A DNA stretch of 12,301 nucleotides from Rickettsiales bacterium (GCA_947424995.1 CANDYO010000059.1:1-12301); one strand, 5' to 3'. Positions 1 through 6,736 are shown, counted from the stretch's first letter. The notes: a model not told the origin generated them from the letters alone. Translations and numbers: made by a program.

Positions 1-380
1 GCCATTTTCTTAGCTTCTATTTTATCACCCATCATTTTAATAACTTTATATGACGGACCAATAAGCTTTACTCCCTCTTTATCTAGAGCTTTAGCAAATT
101 CAGCATTTTCTGATAAAAATCCATAACCAGGATGCACCCCTTGCGCTCCAGATTTTTGTACTGCTTGAATAATATTCTTAATTGATAAATAGCTTTCTGT
201 TGCCGGAGATGGACCAATATATATAGCTTCATCAGCAAATTGAACATGCAGCGAATTAGTATCAGCTTCAGAATAAACAGCAACTGTTTTAATCCCCATA
301 TTTTTTAGGGTACGCATAATACGTAGAGCTATTTCTCCTCTATTAGCGACTAAAACCTTTTCAAACATTGCTGTGTTCAT
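1..380 (-). CDS. pccA: Propionyl-CoA (acyl-CoA) carboxylase alpha subunit, N-terminal part; truncated by window edge
   Basis: This is the first 126 codons of a biotin-carboxylase subunit; the remainder lies beyond the left edge. The protein uses ATP and bicarbonate to carboxylate a biotin carried on its own C-terminal domain, for transfer by PccB to propionyl-CoA. The frame opens MNTAMFEKVLVANRGEIALR, the hallmark N-terminus of biotin carboxylases, and continues with GIKTVAVYSEAD and HPGYGFLSENAEFA, both typical of the preATP-grasp domain. Two in-frame starts exist, at 380 and 368; the second gives the common family start MFEKVLVANRGEIA. A weak AAGGTAAG lies upstream of the first. It starts 30 nt after the pccB stop on the same strand, so the two are probably co-transcribed. 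An acetyl-CoA carboxylase AccC cannot be excluded from this fragment alone, but the pccB neighbour favours PccA. Confidence 0.9.
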   Translation of the reverse strand, partial: MNTAMFEKVLVANRGEIALRIMRTLKNMGIKTVAVYSEADTNSLHVQFADEAIYIGPSPATESYLSIKNIIQAVQKSGAQGVHPGYGFLSENAEFAKALDKEGVKLIGPSYKVIKMMGDKIEAKKM

Positions 381-410
381 AACTTTTTACTTACCTTAGC
401 TAATTATTTA

Positions 411-1946
411 TTATAATGGAAGATTATCGTGCTTTTTCCATGGGCGAGTTGTTTGCTTGTTAATTAGCATCGACAATGCTCTACAGATACGCCATCTAGT
501 ATTTTGCGGCCTGATCACATCATCAATAAAACCTCTTGATGCAGCAATATATGGATTGGTGAATTTTTCGTGATATTCGGCTATTTTTTCTTCAATAAAC
601 TCTTTATCAGCTAATTTATCTCGATATAATATCTCTACTGCACCTTTAGCACCCATCACTGCAATTTCTGCATTGCCCCAAGCATAATTGATATCACCTT
701 GTAAGTGCTTTGAGTTCATTACAATGTATGCACCACCGTAAGCTTTACGGGTAATCACCGTAATCTTAGGCACTGTTGCTTCGGCATAAGCGTACAATAA
801 CTTAGCTCCATGCTTAATAATTCCGTTATGTTCTTGATTAACTCCTGGTAAAAATCCTGGTACATCAACTAAAGTAACAATTGGTATATTGAAAGCATCA
901 CAAAATCTAATAAATCTTGCTGCTTTTATTGAAGCATTAATATCCAAACAACCAGCTAAATGCATCGGTTGATTAGCTACGAACCCTACTGAACGGCCTT
1001 GCATATAACCGAAACCGATAATAATATTTTTTGCATGATCTGGCTGCAATTCAAAAAAGTCACCCTCATCTACTATTCGGCCAACTAATTCTTTCATATC
1101 ATATGGCTTATTTGGATTGCTTGGCACTAATGTATTAAGTGACATGTCAATTCTATCAGCTGGATCTTGAGTTGCTCGCTCTGGTAATGGAGCTTTGTTA
1201 GATAGAGGAAGAAAATCAAATAAACGACGAGTTTGCATTAAAGCTTCTACATCATTATTAAACGCTTTATCCGCTACACCTGTTTTTACAGTATGAGTTG
1301 CAGCTCCACCTAATACTTCTTGAGTTACATCTTCATGAGTAACCGTTTTTACTACATCAGGACCAGTAACAAACATATAAGAAGAGCCTTTCACCATAAA
1401 GATAAAGTCAGTTAAGGCTGGAGAATATACCGCCCCACCTGCACATGGCCCCATAATCAATGAAATCTGAGGAATCACTCCTGAAGAAATTACATTGCGC
1501 AGAAAAATCTCTCCATAACCACCAAGAGAATCAACACCTTCTTGAATCCTAGCACCACCAGAATCATTGATTCCAATGACAGGAGCGCCCATTTTTAGAG
1601 CCATCTCCATGATTTGACATATTTTCTTGGCATTAGTTTCACTTAGTGAGCCACCTAATACAGTAAAATCTTGACTATAAATATATACTAATCGACCATT
1701 GATAGTACCACTGCCAGTAACCACTCCATCACCAGGATGCTGATTATTTTCCATCCCAAAATTACTGCAGCGATGTTCAACAAACATTCCATATTCTTCA
1801 AAAGAATCAGGATCAAGAAGAATCTCTATTCTCTCACGCGCAGTGAGTTTACCTTTAGCATGTTGAGCTTCAATCCTTTTGATCCCCCCTCCAATTCTAG
1901 CTAATCTTCTTCTTTCTTCTAAATATTCATTTATTTTTGTTTGCAT
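411..1946 (-). CDS. pccB: Propionyl-CoA carboxylase beta subunit (carboxyltransferase)
   Basis: This cytoplasmic carboxyltransferase moves the carboxyl group from carboxybiotin on PccA to propionyl-CoA, giving methylmalonyl-CoA. At 511 residues it has the normal length for the family. Visible motifs are LTARERIEILLD (about 34-45), the PGDGVVTGSGTINGR segment (71-85), the glycine-rich GGARIQEGVDSLGGYGEIF (130-148), the first oxyanion-hole motif GPCAGGA (166-172), DVPGFLPG (361-368) and the second oxyanion-hole motif RKAYGGAY (400-407), followed by WGNAEIAVMGAKGAVEIL. Both crotonase-like halves are intact and no frameshift is seen. The start MQTKINEYLEERR matches the usual helical N-terminus, although no clear Shine-Dalgarno sequence precedes it. 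It lies downstream of a repeat-filled gap after virB11 and is followed by pccA. In host-dependent bacteria the pair may serve odd-chain fatty-acid or branched amino-acid breakdown; that role is inferred. Confidence 0.96.
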   Translation of the reverse strand: MQTKINEYLEERRRLARIGGGIKRIEAQHAKGKLTARERIEILLDPDSFEEYGMFVEHRCSNFGMENNQHPGDGVVTGSGTINGRLVYIYSQDFTVLGGSLSETNAKKICQIMEMALKMGAPVIGINDSGGARIQEGVDSLGGYGEIFLRNVISSGVIPQISLIMGPCAGGAVYSPALTDFIFMVKGSSYMFVTGPDVVKTVTHEDVTQEVLGGAATHTVKTGVADKAFNNDVEALMQTRRLFDFLPLSNKAPLPERATQDPADRIDMSLNTLVPSNPNKPYDMKELVGRIVDEGDFFELQPDHAKNIIIGFGYMQGRSVGFVANQPMHLAGCLDINASIKAARFIRFCDAFNIPIVTLVDVPGFLPGVNQEHNGIIKHGAKLLYAYAEATVPKITVITRKAYGGAYIVMNSKHLQGDINYAWGNAEIAVMGAKGAVEILYRDKLADKEFIEEKIAEYHEKFTNPYIAASRGFIDDVIRPQNTRWRICRALSMLINKQTTRPWKKHDNLPL

Positions 1947-1987
1947 ATTTTTAAGTGCTTCGGCTTGACTGTTATACCAACTCCTAC

Positions 1988-2090
1988 ATCATCCCTAACG
2001 AGGACAAAGTCCAAGATCGAGGATTTAAAGGAAACTCCTGAGATCCCAGGTCACGCCGCTTCGCGGCTTGCCAGGGATAACGCGCCAAGT
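1988..2090. repeat. Palindromic repeat, copy A (Rickettsiales-type)
   Basis: The outer arms are ATCCCT at 1991-1996 and AGGGAT at 2073-2078. Inside are a hairpin GGAC-AAA-GTCC (2002-2012) and a GC-rich hairpin GCCGC-TTC-GCGGC (2055-2067). It shares CATCATCCCT and the middle words AAACTCCTgAGATCCC (2032-2047) with copy B. Two-hairpin, GC-rich elements closed by CATCC...GGATG are common between genes of Rickettsiales genomes. Family membership is inferred from architecture; the exact boundaries are uncertain. Confidence 0.65.
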
Positions 2091-2241
2091 ATTTACTCAG
2101 CTAATATAGACTTGGTATTATATAGTCTTATTGATTATATTTAAGCTATAGATTTAGCATACTTCAGCAACTTAAGCAAGTAAAGTTTATGACACTTAAC
2201 AAGGAGAGGCTCATTTAAGACTATGATTACAGCGTTTCCCG

Positions 2242-2363
2242 CATCATCCCTGGCAAGCTATACTGAACTATGGATCTCGTGAGAAAAAAAACTCCTAAGA
2301 TCCCCGATCTCGTAAAACTTAAGCAAAGCCAAGTTTTACTTCGTCAGGAATGACGCCAAATCC
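2242..2363. repeat. Palindromic repeat, copy B (Rickettsiales-type)
   Basis: It begins CATCATCCCTGG and closes with TCAGGAATGACG, arms that match as inverted repeats at 9 of 12 positions. It carries AAACTCCTAAGATCCC in the middle, as copy A does, and a perfect 9-bp hairpin GTAAAACTT (2312-2320) / AAGTTTTAC (2331-2339). The closing word GAATGACGCCAA (2348-2359) is identical to that of copy C at 9582-9593. Its first arm ATCCCTGGCAAG (2246-2257) is also an exact inverted copy of CTTGCCAGGGAT in copy A (2067-2078). Confidence 0.65.
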
Positions 2364-2373
2364 GTAACCTAAG

Positions 2374-2398
2374 TTAGTGAACTTTTACAGGGATGGCG
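2374..2398. repeat. 25-bp repeat, partner at 7727-7751
   Basis: TTAGTGAACTTTTACAGGGA and the five bases after it match 7727-7751 at 21 of 25 positions in the same orientation. It sits just after copy B and before the end of virB11. It probably represents the tail of another, partly eroded palindromic element. Function is unknown. Confidence 0.55.
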
Positions 2399-2427
2399 CA
2401 CTAAGTGTCTATTAAGATCGTTCTTAA

Positions 2428-3444
2428 TCACTTAAGCGCTTCGCTGGCTTCACTTCCTTTACGAGCTTCTTTGTAATATATCTCGGAAATATAACGCCTT
2501 CCTTTGTCGCCTCTTTTCAACTGCACCACAATATCAATCACCGCAAGTATATAACTGCGAATTTCTTGCGGAGGCATCCCAAGGCCTGCTTGCATAACCA
2601 TTAATTTTAATTGCTCTAGTGCCATTGCTGGAGTATCAGCATGCAAGGTTGCAATTGAACCAGGATGACCAGTATTAATCGCTCTTAAAAAACTAAATGC
2701 TTCTGCACCTCTTAGTTCTCCGACTATAATTCTATCAGGTCTAAGCCGCAAGCATGCTTCTATGAGATCTTGAGTTGTAACATGCGCTCTGCCCTGCCCA
2801 CCTTTAGAGGCCAATAGATGAACCCTATTTCTGTGATTAGGCAATTGCACTTCTCGCGCATCTTCTACTGTAATGAGACGTTCTTCAATAGGAATTTCAA
2901 GCAAAGCAGCATTAGTAAAGGTAGTTTTACCTGTAGACGTACCACCGCTAATAATAATGTTTTTCTTACATTTTATCGCTTTACTTAAAAATTGTCTTAT
3001 TTCACCTTTAGCTAAGTGATCCAAAAGGACTGGAGCATTAGTATCGCTAATTTCTTCTGTAGCTGTTTGATCAAAAGCTCCAAACTTCTCGTATGTCTCA
3101 AAAGTAAAAAGTTCAGTAGCCCCTTTACGGATTGACATGCACACCGTGCCAGGTTCACAAGCTGGAGGAAATACAACCTGAATCCGATACCCATTTGGCA
3201 ACGTAGCTGATAATAGAGGCTTCTCTTCACTGATTAACTGCTCTGTTGATTGAGCAATTAATCTACCTAAAGCTTTAAGATGATCAACATCTAAAGCAGG
3301 AAGTAATTCAAGACGCATATCTCCACGCTTTTCTATCCAAGCTTCGCCAGGAACATTAACTGAGATTTCGGATACCCCTTCTTCATTGAAAACATTTCCA
3401 AATGGCTCTAAAAATGTTTCTAATGCTGCAAAGCCAGTTTTCAT
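2428..3444 (-). CDS. virB11: VirB11-type secretion ATPase of a type IV secretion system
   Basis: This hexameric traffic ATPase sits at the inner face of the inner membrane and powers pilus assembly and substrate transfer. It has 338 residues, normal for the family. The N-terminal domain (about 1-150) is followed by the RecA-like domain, with Walker A GGTSTGKTT (167-175), Asp box ITVEDAREVQL (191-201), Walker B RIIVGELRG (238-246) and His box GHPGSIATLHA (259-269); all catalytic motifs are intact. Its ATG overlaps the virB10 stop (ATGA at 3444-3441), so translation is probably coupled. The last residues, SEASEALK, are coded by sequence resembling the central hairpin of repeat copy A, suggesting a repeat-derived tail. 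In Rickettsia virD4 follows virB11; here it does not. A perfect 7-bp hairpin ATTAAGA/TCTTAAT (2411-2428) overlaps the stop codon. Confidence 0.97.
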   Translation of the reverse strand: MKTGFAALETFLEPFGNVFNEEGVSEISVNVPGEAWIEKRGDMRLELLPALDVDHLKALGRLIAQSTEQLISEEKPLLSATLPNGYRIQVVFPPACEPGTVCMSIRKGATELFTFETYEKFGAFDQTATEEISDTNAPVLLDHLAKGEIRQFLSKAIKCKKNIIISGGTSTGKTTFTNAALLEIPIEERLITVEDAREVQLPNHRNRVHLLASKGGQGRAHVTTQDLIEACLRLRPDRIIVGELRGAEAFSFLRAINTGHPGSIATLHADTPAMALEQLKLMVMQAGLGMPPQEIRSYILAVIDIVVQLKRGDKGRRYISEIYYKEARKGSEASEALK

Positions 3445-5267
3445 TCGATTAACCTTGTTAAATTAGCCGACCTACCTGGGAAAACTAAATCTCTTTTTAC
3501 AAATACTTTTAGTGTAGTTCCTTGATCAACGGTAATAGTAGCTGGCATATTCATATTTTTTTGCATTAAATCTTGACCAATAGCTCCAATCTTATTAACT
3601 GCACTATCAAATGCTTGAGATTCTTGAGTTTGCACTGAACCAGTGGTAGTAGTAGTTTGCGCTTGAGTTGAGTCATTCGGCTGAGAAACAGTAGATGTAG
3701 TTGTACCACTAGTAGGCGCACGCTCATCCGCATATTTCGCTAAAGATATATCAATAAAGCTGATCATCATAGCAGTAGCAAGATTACGTAATATATGATT
3801 ATCAACCTCTCCTACTGATCCAGAACGCCCTAAATCATCAACACCAGGTGAAGAAACCTTAATATCAACACCATCAGGTCTAATAATTCTATCCCAAACA
3901 ACTTGCACCCTGTTTTGACCGTATTTAACGCTGGAAGAATAAGCTCCGACTAATCTTGAACCTCTAGGTATTAGAATGTTTTTACCTGCTTCGGAGTAAA
4001 CATCTTGCGCAACTATAGCTCTAATCATTCCAGGAAGATCGGTATTAATTGCTGTTTCTAAAACCGCATCTATAATTTTACCTTGAGCAATAACTCTCTG
4101 TAATTCGCCGATATGAGTTGCCACAACTTGATCAGCATTACGTTGCAATATAGTTAAAGATTTTCCATCAGCACTCATTCCTTTTTTATTATCCCCAGCG
4201 CCACCACCACTACCACCAGCCATCATTGATGATGTTATTCTGGCTTTTCTACGAGCCGCATCTGCAGCATCTTTGGCAGTAGCATTCGAATCCTTAGGTC
4301 TCACATCTATTCCAGGTAACCCAATAATACCAACCTTAGAAGTACCAGAAGCAGGAACAGCTTGTGCTGGCACAGAATTAGGCGCCGTCATATCCATAAC
4401 TGGTGGTGGTGGCGGCGCTGGCGCAGCTATTGGAATTGGCGCAGTTAATATTGGCGCTTCAGGTAATGTTGGTATTTCTGGTACGATAATAGTTTGTCCA
4501 GAATCTTCTACAGGCTTAGAAATAGGGAGCTTATTATCTATTTCTGATTTTGTTATAGTAGCTAATTCCTCAGCACTCGGCTGCATAACCTTATAAATAA
4601 TAAATGCCAATAATAAAATAAGCCCAACCATAATGGCAAGACTGCTTCCCTTACTTATAGCAACTTTAGATAGACCTTGATCTACATCTGGAGCAATTGC
4701 TTTTTGAGCTGAGCTTAAAGGTTTAGGCTCATTGTCTAAGTTAGTTTCAGGATTTGCATTAACATTTTCAATTTCTAAATCATCATCAAAGTCATATTTG
4801 GGCTGAGACTCTGGTTGCTCTTGATTTTGTTCAGTTACACCTTCATTCATATCTTCTTCATTTTCCAACTCGTCTTCAACTTCTTCTTGATTTTGCTGCA
4901 ATTGCTCATCATCAAGGTTTATATTTTTTTTATCAGTGTACTCTTGCAACAACTCTTGCTTTAATTGATCATATTGAAGGGCATTTTCTGCTGACTCTTC
5001 CTCTGGCAGCTCTTCCTCTGGCTCTTCCTCTGGCTCTTCTTCTAGCTCTTCTTCTAGGGCTTCTTCTGGCAGCTCTTCTTCTAGAGCTTCTTCTGGCAGC
5101 TCTTCTTCTAGAGCTTCTTCTGGAACTATTGCTTTTAGATTTTCTGCCTGAGCCTCTTCTAAAGATTCAGGTGGAATATCTAAATTTTTATCTAACGTAT
5201 CATTATATTGCTCTTCTGGAACAATATTTTTTTTCTTTCTTTTAGATTTTTTTTCTTCTTCAGCCAT
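3441..5267 (-). CDS. virB10: VirB10 (TrbI/ComB10-type) type IV secretion channel protein with long acidic N-terminal extension
   Basis: VirB10 spans the envelope: a cytoplasmic tail, one inner-membrane helix, a proline-rich periplasmic stretch and a C-terminal beta-barrel domain reaching the outer membrane. At 608 residues this copy is longer than the roughly 400-480 usual for VirB10. The order is a basic start (KKSKRKKK, 6-13), a very acidic region (about 16-182) with three 9-residue repeats PEEALEEEL (49-75), a membrane helix (about 208-227), a Pro-rich segment (248-308, with PPPPP), Gly-rich GGSGGGAG (351-358), and the TrbI domain from about 370 with IPRGSRLVGAY (433-443) and VKYGQNRVQVVWDRII (447-462). 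Helices about 489-512 and 550-570 flank a Thr/Gln/Ser-rich loop (518-549), the position of the outer-membrane antenna. AGGTGA precedes the ATG; virB9 ends 23 nt upstream. Confidence 0.96.
   Translation of the reverse strand: MAEEEKKSKRKKKNIVPEEQYNDTLDKNLDIPPESLEEAQAENLKAIVPEEALEEELPEEALEEELPEEALEEELEEEPEEEPEEELPEEESAENALQYDQLKQELLQEYTDKKNINLDDEQLQQNQEEVEDELENEEDMNEGVTEQNQEQPESQPKYDFDDDLEIENVNANPETNLDNEPKPLSSAQKAIAPDVDQGLSKVAISKGSSLAIMVGLILLLAFIIYKVMQPSAEELATITKSEIDNKLPISKPVEDSGQTIIVPEIPTLPEAPILTAPIPIAAPAPPPPPVMDMTAPNSVPAQAVPASGTSKVGIIGLPGIDVRPKDSNATAKDAADAARRKARITSSMMAGGSGGGAGDNKKGMSADGKSLTILQRNADQVVATHIGELQRVIAQGKIIDAVLETAINTDLPGMIRAIVAQDVYSEAGKNILIPRGSRLVGAYSSSVKYGQNRVQVVWDRIIRPDGVDIKVSSPGVDDLGRSGSVGEVDNHILRNLATAMMISFIDISLAKYADERAPTSGTTTSTVSQPNDSTQAQTTTTTGSVQTQESQAFDSAVNKIGAIGQDLMQKNMNMPATITVDQGTTLKVFVKRDLVFPGRSANLTRLIE
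5044..5124 (-). repeat. Three tandem 27-bp repeats inside virB10
   Basis: Units lie at 5044-5070, 5071-5097 and 5098-5124 and differ by only one or two bases. Each codes PEEALEEEL on the minus strand. They are followed on the coding strand by shorter 12-bp units coding EEEP. The near-identity of the copies, in frame and a multiple of 3, suggests recent slippage-driven expansion with possible length variation between strains. Confidence 0.9.
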
Positions 5268-5290
5268 ATTTTATACATCACCTAAGAATT

Positions 5291-5755
5291 TTAATTGTTG
5301 GTTACATCGGTTGGTTGATTTTCTGAGTCTACTATTGCCTCAAGGTCATCACTCTTTGTCTCCGGATAATAGAAACGCATTACATATACCAATTCTTTAT
5401 TAAATTCACCATCCGCTTTTTTAGAAAATAAATCAAATTGATACGCCCTTTTATTAGTAAGAATAGTCATATTGGTATGCATATTTTCTTCTAATGGCTT
5501 TACAAATAAACGACGCCCCACCGGAGTAATCTGCCAAGCATACGTATCCCCCATAGAAATAGTTACCACCTCTTCACCATGAGCAAATTCTATACTTGTT
5601 TGATAGCCATAAAAAATAACTAATGGATAAATCTCGTTTTCATTATAGACATAAGTCTTCACCCGATTATCTGTAGTGATTGGCTCATCTGCATTGACAA
5701 CGCCTGTTACTGATATCATTAATAATAATATCAATTTTAATATATTTATTCGCAT
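5291..5755 (-). CDS. virB9: VirB9-like protein, N-terminal domain only (C-terminally short)
   Basis: VirB9 is a periplasmic/outer-membrane component that forms the core complex with VirB7 and VirB10. This 154-residue protein has a Sec signal peptide (about 1-22, ending VVNA before DEPI) and a well-conserved N-terminal CagX/VirB9 domain: DNRVKTYVYNENEIYPL (28-44), the GYQTSIEFAHGEEV segment (50-63), GDTYAW, GRRLFVKPL, TNMTILTNKRAYQFDL and VYVMRFYYPE. It stops soon after that domain, whereas typical VirB9 proteins (about 230-290 residues) continue into a C-terminal domain that contacts VirB7 and VirB10. Only 23 nt separate its stop from virB10, so no degraded C-terminal domain remains there. 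Rickettsia carry a divergent second VirB9 paralogue reported as C-terminally reduced, and this may be its counterpart. AGGAG precedes the ATG with good spacing; virB8 ends 22 nt upstream. Confidence 0.92.
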   Translation of the reverse strand: MRINILKLILLLMISVTGVVNADEPITTDNRVKTYVYNENEIYPLVIFYGYQTSIEFAHGEEVVTISMGDTYAWQITPVGRRLFVKPLEENMHTNMTILTNKRAYQFDLFSKKADGEFNKELVYVMRFYYPETKSDDLEAIVDSENQPTDVTNN

Positions 5756-5777
5756 TAAAAATCTCTCCTAAAGGTAG

Positions 5778-6560
5778 TTATTGGTTAGTATTAACAACTG
5801 GAGTCACTTCATTTTCTATATCAGATCGATAAGATGTAATGTAAAAACCCAATGGATTTTCACTACGATCCACATCGTTCATTTCTGTCTGTTGGTATTT
5901 ATAAGTCAAAGTAACGATTTTATATATATAACCACCCACTCCACCTTTTAAAACCCCTTTATCCGGAACTATCGTAAACCTTACTACCGCTTGAGCATCG
6001 CTTAATCCACCTTTTTCATTCATAACAGGAGGAAAAAATTGAATGGAACGAAAGACTACCGAAGTAGACACCTGATTCCCATACAAAGCTAATGGACTAT
6101 TAGGACTAACATTAATAAAATTTCTAAAATCCCTATAAATACTAGGCGCAGATAGTAACCGCACTACTGTGAGGTAATTATATCTCCAACTATCAAAGCT
6201 ATAACCTTCTCTAGCCTTGATATATCTTGTTATAAAATATTTATTTAATACTTCACTAGTAATCAATTCACGACTAGAAAGTGGATTTACTATATTAGTA
6301 ATACCAGTTTTACTATCAACTTCAATTACAAATGGTTGAATTTTAAAACCTGAAGATACTTTCCCAACAATAAAAGTGCTAATCATTACTAATATAACTG
6401 ATGCTATCAATAAAATAAGCAACAGATTACGTTGAATTAGAATCGCATTATACTTATCAGCATACCAATTACTAACGTTATTAACCACTTTATCGCTATA
6501 CGCAGGTGGTATATTATCCGTTGTATTAACTGTCTTTTTTGTAAATAATTTTTGTAACAT
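5778..6560 (-). CDS. virB8: VirB8 inner-membrane scaffold protein of the type IV secretion system
   Basis: VirB8 is a bitopic inner-membrane protein that nucleates assembly of the secretion apparatus through its periplasmic NTF2-like domain. The 260-residue protein has a cytoplasmic N-terminus (1-44), including NWYADKYNAILIQRN, one membrane helix (about 46-66), and a periplasmic domain with FVIEVDSKTGITNIV (77-91), YIKAREGYSFDSW (113-125), a beta-rich middle and the signature NPLGFYITSYRSDIE (235-249). Length and motifs are normal. It is the first gene of the operon, with AAAGGA about 10 nt before the ATG and a strong promoter further upstream. Rickettsia have two virB8 paralogues; which one this corresponds to cannot be settled here. 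The pairing with a short VirB9 would be consistent with the second set. Confidence 0.95.
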   Translation of the reverse strand: MLQKLFTKKTVNTTDNIPPAYSDKVVNNVSNWYADKYNAILIQRNLLLILLIASVILVMISTFIVGKVSSGFKIQPFVIEVDSKTGITNIVNPLSSRELITSEVLNKYFITRYIKAREGYSFDSWRYNYLTVVRLLSAPSIYRDFRNFINVSPNSPLALYGNQVSTSVVFRSIQFFPPVMNEKGGLSDAQAVVRFTIVPDKGVLKGGVGGYIYKIVTLTYKYQQTEMNDVDRSENPLGFYITSYRSDIENEVTPVVNTNQ

Positions 6561-6602
6561 CTATGCCTATCCTTTAAGCTAACTCACCCATTATCCATAT
6601 AG

Positions 6603-6620
6603 AATGATTAATAAATCATT
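6603..6620. promoter_or_regulatory. Palindrome in the virB8 leader, possible operator
   Basis: AATGATT (6603-6609) and AATCATT (6614-6620) form a perfect 7-bp inverted repeat with a 4-nt centre. It lies between the virB8 promoter and the start codon, about 30 nt downstream of the -10 box, a suitable place for a repressor site. In such A+T-rich DNA a chance origin is possible. Confidence 0.35.
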
Positions 6621-6652
6621 AACGTAGCAAAAATTCCTTTTAGTTGCTTAAA

Positions 6653-6681
6653 ATTATATTATTTTCATTGAATAATGTCAT
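6653..6681 (-). promoter_or_regulatory. Near-consensus sigma70 promoter for the virB8-virB11 operon
   Basis: Read on the minus strand, the -35 box ATGACA (6681-6676, 5 of 6 consensus) is followed by a 17-nt spacer and a perfect TATAAT (6658-6653). The predicted transcript starts near 6646, leaving a leader of about 85 nt before the virB8 ATG at 6560. Confidence 0.7.
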
Positions 6682-6709
6682 TATCTTTTCCTCACAAAAG
6701 CTATATAAT
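6681..6709 (+). promoter_or_regulatory. Candidate promoter for cysQ
   Basis: A perfect -10 box TATAAT lies at 6704-6709, with a poor -35 (TTATCT, 6681-6686) at 17-nt spacing. Transcription would begin near 6716, giving a leader of only about 20 nt before the cysQ ATG. The -35 region abuts that of the opposing virB8 promoter. Confidence 0.5.
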
Positions 6710-6736
6710 ATTAAAATCAGCTAAAAATCAACAAAG

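Larger units (their letters stand above)
1947..2427. other. 481-bp intergenic region, repeat-rich, no gene
   Basis: The gap between virB11 and pccB has no credible coding sequence; a 67-codon frame over 1941-2144 runs through a palindromic repeat and is rejected. It contains two diverged copies of one palindromic element (1988-2090 and 2242-2363), a separate tail-like piece at 2374-2398 that recurs at 7727-7751, and an A+T-rich spacer at 2091-2241. On the minus strand a perfect TATAAT occurs at 2122-2117, about 170 nt before pccB, but with only a poor -35 box, so a pccB promoter there is possible and unproven. No virD4 remnant is recognisable. Confidence 0.7.

Noticed and set aside
83..283. 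66-codon minus-strand frame at the left edge
   Set aside because: It is out of frame with the clearly conserved biotin-carboxylase sequence of pccA on the same strand.
1941..2144. 67-codon plus-strand frame between pccB and virB11
   Set aside because: It runs through palindromic copy A, opens over the 5' end of pccB on the opposite strand, and its translation has no recognisable domain.
3012..3230. 72-codon minus-strand frame inside virB11
   Set aside because: It is an alternative frame of an intact virB11 and has no domain features.
4273..4596. 107-codon plus-strand frame rich in Gly, Ala and Ile
   Set aside because: It is the antisense shadow of the Pro/Ala-rich part of virB10, which is strongly supported on the minus strand.
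5291..5755. Calling virB9 a pseudogene
   Set aside because: The retained domain is intact, with signal peptide, ribosome-binding site and normal operon spacing, and no C-terminal remnant follows; a deliberate short form fits better.
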